A model generated the notes under the pieces. The model had not been told where the DNA came from and searched no databases. It worked only from the letters and a program-made list of their open reading frames with translations. This document shows, piece after piece, positions 55,467 through 63,278 of a DNA stretch of 64,000 bases (its first letter is position 1; each line of letters begins with the position of its first letter). The stretch covers positions 1,116,001 to 1,180,000 of the forward strand of contig NZ_CP129963.1 in NCBI RefSeq assembly GCF_030503615.1, given 5' to 3'. This DNA comes from Sphingobacterium sp. BN32 (lineage in GTDB: Bacteria; Bacteroidota; Bacteroidia; Sphingobacteriales; Sphingobacteriaceae). The position numbers and the translations under genes are program-made.

Positions 55467-55733
55467 ATGAAAAAGACAAGAATCAGCGAGAGCCAGATCG
55501 TTTCGGCGATCAAGCAACATGAATCAGGTAAATCCACTTCTGATATCTGCCGGGAGTTGGGTGTCCACCAAGCCACATTTTACAACTGGAAGAAGAAGTA
55601 TTCCGGGATGGACAGCCAAGAGCTGCGACGTATGAAGGAACTTGAGGAAGAGAACCGCCGTCTCAAACAGATGTATGCGGACCTTGCCCTAGATCATAAG
55701 ATCCTCAAGGACGTACTATCAAAAAAGTTCTGA
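55467..55733 (+). CDS. IS3-family OrfA (HTH protein)
   Basis: 88 aa: helix-turn-helix in the first half (SQIVSAIKQHESGKSTSDICRE, split across about 8-30) and a leucine-rich coiled coil near the end (ELEEENRRLKQMYADLAL). It binds the IS ends. The slippery A AAA AAG at 55721 allows a -1 shift into orfB to form the transposase OrfAB. Confidence 0.92.
   Translation: MKKTRISESQIVSAIKQHESGKSTSDICRELGVHQATFYNWKKKYSGMDSQELRRMKELEEENRRLKQMYADLALDHKILKDVLSKKF
55721..55727 (+). other. Programmed -1 frameshift heptamer A AAA AAG
   Basis: AAAAAAG is in the correct phase: the orfA codons are TCA AAA AAG TTC TGA. A -1 slip continues as GTT CTG AGG and runs in frame into orfB ATG 55754, making a fused OrfAB. 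Confidence 0.75.
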
Positions 55734-55753
55734 GGCCCTGCCAGCGCAAGGAT

Positions 55754-56557
55754 ATGGCTGCTTATGTGATTTCGACGCACCGGATCAGCATCAGCAGGGC
55801 CTGCAAGATTGTCAATCTTCCCAAGTCAATGTATTATTACAGGAACAAGAAGGATGACAGCGAAACGATAGCGAAGCTCCGAGAGCTGGCCGATCGGTAT
55901 CCAACCGAAGGACAGGACCTTTACTATTCACGGATCCGACACGAAGGACTGAAGTGGAATTACAAACGAATACGCAGGGTGTATCAACTCTTGGGGATGA
56001 ACCGTCGCAGAAAGACCAGAAGACGACTTCCGGCCCGGGTAAAGCAACCATTGTCGATTCCAGAAAAGCCGCTTAGAACATGGTCTTTGGACTTCATGAG
56101 CGATGTACTGACCAATAAGCGCAAGTTCAGGACACTGAACATCATTGATGACTTTAACAGGCGGGCAATAGCTATTGAGGTTGCACATAGTATGCCAGCA
56201 AGCAAAGTAACCTATCTATTGGAGCGCATCATAAAAGAGCAGGGAAAACCTTCATGTTTCCGTACGGATAATGGTCCAGAATTTATCAGCAGGGAATTTC
56301 GAGATTGGTGTGCTGGCAAAGAAATAGAGATACAGTATATCCAACCAGGCAGGCCTATGCAAAACGCTTACATTGAACGTTTCAACCGCACATTTCGGGA
56401 AAGTATCCTCGATGCCTACCTCTTTGAAGACACTCTACAAGTACAGATACTTGCAGAAGAATGGATACAAGATTACAACTACAAAAGACCACACGAGTCA
56501 TTGGGAGGGAAAACCCCAATGGAATACGATGCCCTGCCGGCGGCATGTTATCAATAG
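55754..56557 (+). CDS. IS3-family OrfB transposase (DDE integrase core)
   Basis: 267 aa from the first ATG; produced mainly as OrfAB after frameshifting. The DDE triad is visible: Asp in WSLDFMSD, Asp in RTDNGPEF, Glu in NAYIERFNRTF, 35 residues apart for the last two. N-terminal HTH_21-like domain with the YGYRRI-like variant WNYKRIRRVY. Stop codon lies inside a 17-bp inverted repeat. Confidence 0.92.
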   Translation: MAAYVISTHRISISRACKIVNLPKSMYYYRNKKDDSETIAKLRELADRYPTEGQDLYYSRIRHEGLKWNYKRIRRVYQLLGMNRRRKTRRRLPARVKQPLSIPEKPLRTWSLDFMSDVLTNKRKFRTLNIIDDFNRRAIAIEVAHSMPASKVTYLLERIIKEQGKPSCFRTDNGPEFISREFRDWCAGKEIEIQYIQPGRPMQNAYIERFNRTFRESILDAYLFEDTLQVQILAEEWIQDYNYKRPHESLGGKTPMEYDALPAACYQ

Positions 56558-56591
56558 GTCAACTTTAAAAAAGATTGACCTATTGATAACA
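56546..56591 (+). terminator. 17-bp perfect hairpin overlapping the IS orfB stop
   Basis: TGTTATCAATAGGTCAA (56546-56562) pairs with TTGACCTATTGATAACA (56575-56591); loop of 12 A-rich bases. It covers the orfB stop codon (TAG 56555-56557). It likely stops transcription from both sides and may limit expression from flanking promoters. Confidence 0.75.
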
Positions 56592-56822
56592 ACTATATTT
56601 AAATTTGAAAACTCGCCTGGATGCCAGTCCGAAAATAGGGAGGGTTACAAATAGAGTCGAAATCGATTGACATTATAGGAAAATTTTATAGATGCTATTA
56701 TAAATATTGTGTACATCCTAAGTAATTAGTATTATCTTTATGAAGACGCTTCTACTTAAGTAAGCGAGGCCCTAGACTGTCGACCAACAGCGATCAGTCA
56801 TTATGAAATTTAACAAACCAAT

Positions 56823-57428
56823 ATGAAAAAATTCTTCTCAACGATGGCTTTGGTGTTAGCCATGACAACTGGCCTTTTGGCTCAAAACAATTTTGGAATC
56901 CGCGCGGGTTATAATTTAGCAAATCAGTTTGTACGTGAAGGAGACCATTCTGCCACTACCAAGGTGGCTTCCCGATTTCATGTCACAGGTTATTATGATG
57001 TCCGCGTATCTCCAGGTTTCTCCATACAGCCTGGGCTTTCATTGGAAGGTAAAGGGGCTAAGTCCAAGATTCCAGAAGGGACTTTCATCGACAAATTTCT
57101 TTATTTACAAGTACCAGTGAATTTCTTAGGCAGAGTGGAAACCCGGAGCGGGGATTTCTTTTACGGAGGGGGACCTTATTTAGCGTATGGCGTAAGTGCA
57201 AAAGTGACTAGCGGTAGACAAGGTATTGATATAAACTGGGGAAGCGGCGTAGACGAGCTTAATCCTTTCGACCTCGGTCTGGGCGCTATGCTCGGCTATA
57301 GATTTATGAATGGTTTCGTGCTGAGTGCGTCAAGTACGGCAGGTCTCATCAATATCTCCAATACAAGCACGAAATACTTAAATCGCGTAACCTCTATCAG
57401 CGTAGGCTACGAGTTTGGAAGAAAGTAG
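56823..57428 (+). CDS. Small outer-membrane beta-barrel protein (PorT-like)
   Basis: 201 aa with a signal peptide (GLLAQ). Alternating beta strands (FGIRAGYNLANQF, FSIQPGLSLEGKG, GGPYLAYGVSAK) and an aromatic-rich end, as in the outer-membrane beta-barrel/PorT family. Function unspecific; likely a small surface barrel. A terminator follows. Confidence 0.8.
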   Translation: MKKFFSTMALVLAMTTGLLAQNNFGIRAGYNLANQFVREGDHSATTKVASRFHVTGYYDVRVSPGFSIQPGLSLEGKGAKSKIPEGTFIDKFLYLQVPVNFLGRVETRSGDFFYGGGPYLAYGVSAKVTSGRQGIDINWGSGVDELNPFDLGLGAMLGYRFMNGFVLSASSTAGLINISNTSTKYLNRVTSISVGYEFGRK

Positions 57429-57433
57429 TGGTA

Positions 57434-57470
57434 AGTATTTAGTAGTTAGTATTTAGTAGTTAGTATTTAG
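57434..57470. repeat. 14-bp tandem repeat, 2.6 copies
   Basis: The unit AGTATTTAGTAGTT is repeated 2.6 times between the stop of the beta-barrel gene and its terminator. It may be a slipped-strand site. The rest of the gene-free stretch to 57774 holds two terminators; I see nothing else in it. Confidence 0.75.
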
Positions 57471-57474
57471 ACCT

Positions 57475-57504
57475 ATGGCGGCCGATAAGGGTCGCCATTT
57501 TTTT
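57475..57504 (+). terminator. Rho-independent terminator
   Basis: A 9-bp stem (ATGGCGGCC / GGTCGCCAT, one wobble), 6-nt loop and a run of T. It ends transcription of the beta-barrel gene. Confidence 0.85.
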
Positions 57505-57666
57505 GTGGGTTTTCTTGAGGATGATATGATTGACTTTCAACTAGGAAAGGAAGGGTTTTAGGATGGGCAGGATCGGATTTATTGTCCTTTCCTGATTCGA
57601 ACAAATTTAACCCAATGCGAAGCTAGGCATCTAATCTCTTACATCTCACCTCTAAAATCTAAAAAA

Positions 57667-57690
57667 AAGCCTGGAATTTCTTCCAAGCTT
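57667..57690 (-). terminator. Terminator for the acidic small protein gene
   Basis: On the minus strand AAGC-T-TGGAA, loop, TTCCA-G-GCTT is followed by a run of T (A8 on the plus strand). It lies about 85 bp after the gene at 57775. Confidence 0.6.
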
Positions 57691-57774
57691 GCTCAATTTC
57701 TTTTATCCTTTATAAGGCCACACATAGCCCTCCCAACTTGATGTATTGGTAAAAGTGATTCAGATTAACCGCGA

Positions 57775-57957
57775 TTAAAAATCGTCGTCTTCATCGTCGT
57801 CGAAGTCATCGTATCCTCCGCCGATAGCATCGATATCGTCTAATTCGAAATCGTCTTCATCGCCATCGAAGTCATCAGAATCATCATCTGGACCGTTGAA
57901 GTTGAATACTCTTTCTTCAACCATTACATCATTTTCAATTACTTGCATTGTCGCCAT
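57775..57957 (-). CDS. Highly acidic small protein (60 aa), unknown
   Basis: The 60-aa protein starts with a short normal part (MATMQVIENDVMVEER) and continues with a nearly pure Asp/Glu tail with a Gly-rich insertion (DAIGGGYDD), ending DDEDDDF. The very biased composition, a good terminator behind it and its own gap of 120 bp to scpB support a real gene. An alternative start is Met 4. It may be a disordered regulator or a nucleic-acid mimic. Function unknown. Confidence 0.65.
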   Translation of the reverse strand: MATMQVIENDVMVEERVFNFNGPDDDSDDFDGDEDDFELDDIDAIGGGYDDFDDDEDDDF

Positions 57958-58078
57958 TTTGTTAATTATGATATTGTACTTTGTATCTTTTGTATGGTAA
58001 AATTATAGAAGATAATTCAATTCAAAAATATTTTTTTGAAATTATTTCCTACTGTATAATCTTTAACATTTACAAATT

Positions 58079-58639
58079 TTATTCAACAATTTCACCAATG
58101 CTATTCTCCTCAGCCACAATGTCTTTCAGTTGCGGAAGCTCTTTTGTGCTCCGCAATCCAAAATGCTGCATAAACTCGAAACTTGTGGCGTATAGAAGCG
58201 GTTTTCCGATAGAATCAGCTTTCCCAACAATGCTGATCATGCCCTTATCTAGGAGGCGCTGAATGGTATAATCACAGTTGACACCACGTATCTGTTCGAC
58301 CTCTAATTTTGTAATTGGCTGACGATAAGCAATGATGGCTAAGGTTTCAAGACCAGCCTGCGAAAGCTTCCTTTTTTCCTTATGCAATTGTAATTGGTTA
58401 ATCGCAGGATGATAGACGGCTTTCGTTAGAAACTGATATTGTTCATTGATCATATGCAACTCGAAAACCAGATCCTCCGCAGCATATTTTTGCTTTATTT
58501 TCCCAACAAATTCGTCAAGTTCTTCCTTCGTAATCTCTATTGCCAAAGCCTCCTGCAGCACCAAGCGCAAATCATGAAGATTAATGCCCTCTGCGGATGC
58601 AAAAATGATGGCCTCAATATTTGATAGAATATCTTTCAA
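58079..58639 (-). CDS. scpB: Segregation and condensation protein ScpB
   Basis: 186 aa with two winged-helix domains. Key segments: IEAIIFASAEGINLHDL near the start, KLSQAGLETLAIIAYRQPIT in the middle and EVEQIRGVNCDYTIQRLL. Part of the SMC-ScpA-ScpB chromosome condensin. It is 10 bp downstream of mqnC; in Bacteroidota scpA is usually elsewhere. Confidence 0.93.
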   Translation of the reverse strand: MKDILSNIEAIIFASAEGINLHDLRLVLQEALAIEITKEELDEFVGKIKQKYAAEDLVFELHMINEQYQFLTKAVYHPAINQLQLHKEKRKLSQAGLETLAIIAYRQPITKLEVEQIRGVNCDYTIQRLLDKGMISIVGKADSIGKPLLYATSFEFMQHFGLRSTKELPQLKDIVAEENSIGEIVE

Positions 58640-58649
58640 TGTGACGTTA

Positions 58650-59774
58650 TTAATAGTTAATCACTTGCTCTTCCATATTCACCGGCAGTTCACGGTATTG
58701 GTAAGTCTGCGTTCTTAGTTGAGGTTCAAAACCAGCCTCAGCGATTGCATCCTGAATAGATTTCGATGTAAATCGATGCGGAGCACCAGCAGCAGAAACT
58801 ACATTCTCCTCAATCATAATAGAACCAAAGTCGTTCGCACCGGCATGCAGACATAGCTGTGCCGTCTGCTTACCAACGGTTAACCAAGAAGCTTGAATAT
58901 TTTTTACGTTTGGTAGCATGATACGACTTAGCGCGATCATGCGCACATATTCGTCCGATGTTACATTGTTCGTAATCCCTCTAAGGCGCTTCAACAGCGT
59001 ACCATCGTCTTGGAATGGCCATGGGATAAAGGCGATAAAACCATAGTGGTCTTCCGGTTTTTCATCCTGGACCTCTCTGATCCATACCAGATGCTCAAAA
59101 CGTTCTTCTATAGTTTCGATATGACCGAACATCATTGTTGCAGATGTCGGTAGATTTATTTTATGCGCTGCACGCATAACGTCTAACCATTCCTGGCCGC
59201 CACACTTACCTTTGGAAATCAAGCGGCGAACGCGATCGTTCAATATCTCCGCTCCAGCACCCGGTAATGAGTCTAGCCCCGCCTCTTTCATTGCTGTCAG
59301 TACATCTAAATGACTCATGTTTTCCAATTTAGCAACATGAGCAATTTCTGGCGGACCGAGAGAGTGAAGTTTCAGGGTAGGGTATAGCTCTTTCAGTTTT
59401 TTAAATAAATCGGTGTAGAACGCCAATCCTAAATCCGGATGGTGCCCACCTTGTAGCAATAACTGATCGCCACCATATTTAAAAGTCTCTTCTATTTTTT
59501 GCTTATAGGTTTCTATATCCGTGATATAACTTTCGTCGTGTCCCGGTCTACGGAAGAAATTACAGAATTTGCAGTTCGCAATACAAACATTCGTCGTGTT
59601 TACATTACGATCGATTTGCCAAGTGACTTTGCCCGAAGGAACTTGAATTTTACGAAGTTCATTCGCAACGAAAGCTAAATCGGCCGTAGGCGCATGGTGA
59701 TAGAGAAAAACTCCCTCTTCTTTCGAGAGGAATTCAAAATTCAATGCGCGTTCAAGTAAGCTATTTACATTCAT
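58650..59774 (-). CDS. mqnC: Cyclic dehypoxanthinyl futalosine synthase MqnC
   Basis: About 374 aa from the ATG at 59774 (MNVNSLLERAL); the extension to 59849 has no homolog-like features. The radical SAM motif is CIANCKFCNFF. Other marks: LLQGGHHPDLG, SLPGAGAEIL, GFIAFIPWPFQ, LHAGANDFGS. It catalyses cyclisation in the futalosine route to menaquinone, which fits the anaerobic respiration genes elsewhere in the window. Confidence 0.94.
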   Translation of the reverse strand: MNVNSLLERALNFEFLSKEEGVFLYHHAPTADLAFVANELRKIQVPSGKVTWQIDRNVNTTNVCIANCKFCNFFRRPGHDESYITDIETYKQKIEETFKYGGDQLLLQGGHHPDLGLAFYTDLFKKLKELYPTLKLHSLGPPEIAHVAKLENMSHLDVLTAMKEAGLDSLPGAGAEILNDRVRRLISKGKCGGQEWLDVMRAAHKINLPTSATMMFGHIETIEERFEHLVWIREVQDEKPEDHYGFIAFIPWPFQDDGTLLKRLRGITNNVTSDEYVRMIALSRIMLPNVKNIQASWLTVGKQTAQLCLHAGANDFGSIMIEENVVSAAGAPHRFTSKSIQDAIAEAGFEPQLRTQTYQYRELPVNMEEQVINY

Positions 59775-59931
59775 CACTAACAAAGATACGGAGTTTTTTA
59801 CAAATCGAAAGGCCAGACGAGGCGAAGGAAAGACCAAGCTGTATGACAATTTTTTTACAGGACTTTAACCCACGCTTAATAAATTGTTGGAGAGTAATGC
59901 TTATATTTAAAACAACACAAAGGAGGATCCT

Positions 59932-60378
59932 ATGCGCCAGCAAACTATTCACATTGAACGAACTTATCCTATCGCCCTAGCAGATTTATGGCAAGCCATC
60001 ACCAATAAAGAAAATATGAAGGAATGGTTTTTTGAGATCCCCAATTTTACGATGGAAATTGGTGGTGAATTTGAATTTTACCGCCATAATAAGCGCGAAG
60101 ATTCGCTTCATCACTGCCAGGTGCTCGATGTGATTCCGAATGAGCTTTTTAAGTTTACCTGGCGCCATCCCAAACAGAGCAAGGGTACTTCTATCATCAC
60201 CTGGCGCTTGATTCCTCGCGGAGGTGCGACAACTTTGCACCTGACGCATGAAGGGCTTGAGAACTTCCACGACGCCGGTGAACAGTTCAGTCAGGTACGC
60301 TTTGAAAATGGTTGGAATTACCTGTTGAACGAATCACTCAATAAATATGTTGATAAGCTGACGGTTTCTAATCAATAG
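59932..60378 (+). CDS. AHSA1/SRPBCC-family START-like protein
   Basis: The 148-aa protein has the SRPBCC start pattern IERTYPIALADLWQAI, a central GGEFEFYR, and ends with the FENGWNYLLNESL helix typical of the AHSA1 group. Possibly binds small hydrophobic molecules. Start ATG 59932 is preceded by AGGAGG at about 59921, an unusual good Shine-Dalgarno for this phylum. Confidence 0.82.
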   Translation: MRQQTIHIERTYPIALADLWQAITNKENMKEWFFEIPNFTMEIGGEFEFYRHNKREDSLHHCQVLDVIPNELFKFTWRHPKQSKGTSIITWRLIPRGGATTLHLTHEGLENFHDAGEQFSQVRFENGWNYLLNESLNKYVDKLTVSNQ

Positions 60379-60515
60379 TTTCGGCAAAAACTTACTAAAG
60401 CCGTATCTCTTCTTCCAATTATTTGCAAATAAGTTTGCAATACTCTTTCTTTTTTGCTTTAAATTTAGACTTTTGTAGATTCTAAACCTTAATTGAGTAA
60501 GCCACAAAAGTAATT

Positions 60516-61769
60516 ATGAAGAAGATCCTTTCGAGCTTGTACGTCCAAGTCATCCTCGCTATTATCATCGGTATTCTTATCGGTATTTTTTATCCAGATT
60601 TTGCAGTCAAGATGAAACCTCTAGGCGACGGTTTTATCAAACTAATCAAGATGGTCATTGCACCGCTGATTTTTGCGTCTATCGTAATCGGTATTGCCGG
60701 TATGAAAGATGTGAAGAAAGTTGGAAAGATTGGCCTCACAGCGATTATCTATTTCGAAATCATGACCACAATAGCCTTGCTCATTGGTTTAGTCTTTGTC
60801 AACTGGATTCAACCGGGTACCGGCATGAACGTTAACCCATCCGAACTGGATCCGACAGCGGTCTCCGAATATGTATCGAAATCTAAAGAACATAAAACGA
60901 CGATGGATTTTATCATCAGCATTATTCCAGATAACGTCGTTGCTGCAGTTGCTTCTGATAATTTGCTGCAAGTGCTCTTGTTTGCTGTGTTATTCGGGGT
61001 AGGACTAACGAAAATAGGCAAGAAGGCCTCGGAGCCTGTATTGAATGTATTAGACTCCTTTCTAAAAGGGCTATTTGCAGTGATCAAAATCATCATGTAT
61101 TTGGCGCCGATTGGTGCCATGGGGGCTATGGGCTTTACCATCGGTAAGTACGGTGTCGAAGCTCTATCCTCGCTCGGCTTATTGATGATCAGCTTTTACC
61201 TCACCTGTATTATATTTATCATATTCATTATCGGTGCTGTATTGCACTTCTACGTGGGCGTCAATATCTTCAAGTTTCTGAAATATATCAAAGAAGAGAT
61301 TTTAATAGTATTAGGGACTTCATCATCCGAGTCAGCACTTCCTGGCATTATGAAAAAGTTGGAGGATGCGGGCTGTTCAAAGCCTATTGTCGGACTCGTT
61401 ATCCCGACGGGTTACTCCTTTAATTTGGACGGGACCTGTATCTACCTCACAATGGCTGCGGTATTTATCTCGCAGGCTTTGAACATGCACTTGAGTTTAG
61501 AGCAAGAAATAACACTGCTTCTTGTGCTTTTGTTAACATCAAAGGGTGCCGCAGGTGTCACCGGAAGCGGTTTTGTCACATTGGCTGCGACCTTGCCCGT
61601 TGTCGGACATATACCCGTGGAGGCCGTCGGAATAGTACTTGGAATCGATCGATTTATGAGTGAAGCGCGTGCAATTACTAACCTGATTGGAAACGGTGCT
61701 GCAACACTTGTCGTGGCGAAATATGAAAAAGGCCTTGATAAAGAATTGTTGCGAGAAAAACTGGGCTAG
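60516..61769 (+). CDS. Dicarboxylate/amino-acid:cation symporter (DAACS family)
   Basis: 417 aa, about eight membrane helices and two hairpins. Signature serine-rich loop [10 protein letters not shown] near 270 and the [15 protein letters not shown] motif, typical of the GltP/DctA family. Imports C4-dicarboxylates or glutamate/aspartate with Na+ or H+. Substrate is not set by sequence. Terminator at 61815. Confidence 0.92.
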   Translation: MKKILSSLYVQVILAIIIGILIGIFYPDFAVKMKPLGDGFIKLIKMVIAPLIFASIVIGIAGMKDVKKVGKIGLTAIIYFEIMTTIALLIGLVFVNWIQPGTGMNVNPSELDPTAVSEYVSKSKEHKTTMDFIISIIPDNVVAAVASDNLLQVLLFAVLFGVGLTKIGKKASEPVLNVLDSFLKGLFAVIKIIMYLAPIGAMGAMGFTIGKYGVEALSSLGLLMISFYLTCIIFIIFIIGAVLHFYVGVNIFKFLKYIKEEILIVLGTSSSESALPGIMKKLEDAGCSKPIVGLVIPTGYSFNLDGTCIYLTMAAVFISQALNMHLSLEQEITLLLVLLLTSKGAAGVTGSGFVTLAATLPVVGHIPVEAVGIVLGIDRFMSEARAITNLIGNGAATLVVAKYEKGLDKELLREKLG

Positions 61770-61814
61770 AGGTAGATTATTGGTAAAAAAAATGATTTCA
61801 AAAGGAAGAAATCA

Positions 61815-61840
61815 AGGGGTTATACTTTCGTACAACCCCT
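61815..61840 (+). terminator. Terminator after DAACS symporter
   Basis: A 7-bp stem AGGGGTT/AACCCCT with an inner TAC/GTA stem, loop TTTC, followed by T-rich sequence. I see no other feature between 61841 and 62055. Confidence 0.75.
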
Positions 61841-62055
61841 CTTTATAAAGTTATTTCTTTTTTTTGTTAGCATCTCTGCTATCTTAAAAATAACCTTATT
61901 TGTATTATTATAACGCCGTAATTTTCGGAATATTGTGTGGATGTTAATTTTTTATTAAACTTTCATCCTGAAATGGCCGTAGACCTTGAAAGAGCGGCTG
62001 CCGAATCTGGGCAGCAAGAGAAAATAAGAGATATCTGTACGTTCATTCCGCAGAT

Positions 62056-63072
62056 TTAACCGATCATTCCTGTAGGCAGAAAACCAAAATGCTTTTTGAA
62101 TGCTGCAGAAAAATGTGATGGGTTTTTATATCCCAGTTCAATAGCCACATCGCGCATTTGCATATTTTGCTTCCTGATCATCTGGTTTGCTTTTTCCATC
62201 CTGTACTTTACAACGTAATCATGGATTGTACACCGAACAAGCGCTTTAAACCCTTTCTTTAACTTAAACTCATTTACACCGACCATCCGTGCTAGTTCCC
62301 TAATTGTTGGTGGAGTATTGTAGCACTCTTCCAAAATTGCTTGGGCAATTCGGATCTTTTTTTCATCGTCTTCATGCAATACCTGCCGAGGAAGAGATTT
62401 TTCAACCATGTCATGATATTGTTCGAACTGCAATAGCAACAACTCCTGCAATTTAATTTCCAGGCAGAGTCTGTGAAAACTACCCTTGCGGGTACAGCTT
62501 CTTAGTTTATTGATTATACTATCCATTTCAAAATTCATCGGAAGATAGTTTGGAGACAGGCTGGCACTGATACCGCCTTTAACTCGCTGCGCAAATTCAT
62601 TACATAAACTGTTTGTCTTGCCGATAAGTCTAAAATAGAAGTCCTTGCTCATGAAAATGCAGAAAGAATCGTACTCACAATTTCTGCGCAGCAGATACTC
62701 TTCAACAAAATCGGCACTGTATTGTAGGTTGTGCCTGCCATAAGCACAGCCTGATATCTCATTGGTTTCTACATGATCCTCTTTCTCGGCCTTGAACAGG
62801 AAATTCATTACCACACAATCGTCCATAGCTGCGATTTTCAAAACAGAATCTTCCCAAAGTTGGAGCCTGTAGTCGTGAATCACGAGTCCATCCGTCCTGA
62901 GTTGTCTGATAATCGGGTCACTGCCAAAATAAGGAAGGTCTGCTGATAACGAAGCTTGACTTATAATACTCTCTGCAGTAGATTCTTCCGGCACTTCTGT
63001 TTTCAGCAAAAAATAGTATTCGGAAAAAGTTTCAAGTTTTATTGGGCTCAATAATGCATGTACTGTCATCAT
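62056..63072 (-). CDS. AraC-family regulator, divergent from TonB receptor
   Basis: 338 aa with an N-terminal sensing domain (about 1-240) and a C-terminal AraC domain (about 250-338; TIRELARMVGVNEFKLKKGF and MRDVAIELGYKNPSHF), closest in style to PchR and the other AraC genes here. It is divergent from the TonB receptor at 63279, and the gap holds two 14-bp direct repeats 21 bp apart, the likely binding site. Confidence 0.87.
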   Translation of the reverse strand: MMTVHALLSPIKLETFSEYYFLLKTEVPEESTAESIISQASLSADLPYFGSDPIIRQLRTDGLVIHDYRLQLWEDSVLKIAAMDDCVVMNFLFKAEKEDHVETNEISGCAYGRHNLQYSADFVEEYLLRRNCEYDSFCIFMSKDFYFRLIGKTNSLCNEFAQRVKGGISASLSPNYLPMNFEMDSIINKLRSCTRKGSFHRLCLEIKLQELLLLQFEQYHDMVEKSLPRQVLHEDDEKKIRIAQAILEECYNTPPTIRELARMVGVNEFKLKKGFKALVRCTIHDYVVKYRMEKANQMIRKQNMQMRDVAIELGYKNPSHFSAAFKKHFGFLPTGMIG

Positions 63073-63155
63073 CCATGATTCTTAAAATTAATCTTCAAAG
63101 CATCAACTTTATTTCACTCCTATACTATTTAAATCAATCAACGAGTAGTAAATAT

Positions 63156-63256
63156 TCCCGTTTTGGGTAATAATACTCCCGTTTTGGGTATCGAGGAAAG
63201 AGCGTCTTTTATAGCTTTGTGTAAATATAATGTTTATTTATACTAATTCTAAATAA
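63156..63256 (+). promoter_or_regulatory. Promoter/regulatory region of the TonB receptor (site C)
   Basis: Two perfect copies of TCCCGTTTTGGGTA at 63156-63169 and 63177-63190, exactly 21 bp apart; -7 box TAGCTTTG at 63212-63219, 21 bp beyond the second copy; and a Fur-like box at 63234-63256 (TTATTTA, core TACTAATTC, TAAATAA). The order activator repeats, -7 box, Fur-like box, start is the same as at the HmuY promoter. Confidence 0.65.
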
Positions 63257-63278
63257 CAATGAAACAAACAGGATATCA

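Larger units (their letters stand above)
55405..56649 (+). mobile_element. IS3-family insertion sequence, intact
   Basis: A 1245-bp element with terminal inverted repeats beginning TGTAACCCTCCC and sharing CGGACTG further in (left 55405-55430, right 56624-56649, with a 1-nt offset). It is flanked by a 4-bp direct repeat AATA (55401-55404 and 56650-56653), marking a target duplication. It contains orfA, orfB and a canonical frameshift heptamer. It inserted between the receptor promoter region and a beta-barrel gene without breaking an ORF. Closest to IS407/IS2-like groups by duplication length; group is not certain. Confidence 0.92.

Noticed and set aside
57434..57470. Possible CRISPR-like repeat
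   Set aside because: Tandem 14-bp repeats without spacers, beside a terminator; no cas genes in the window.
59744..59980. Plus-strand ORF of 78 aa before the AHSA1-like gene
   Set aside because: Overlaps the mqnC start and the AHSA1 start in another frame; no features.
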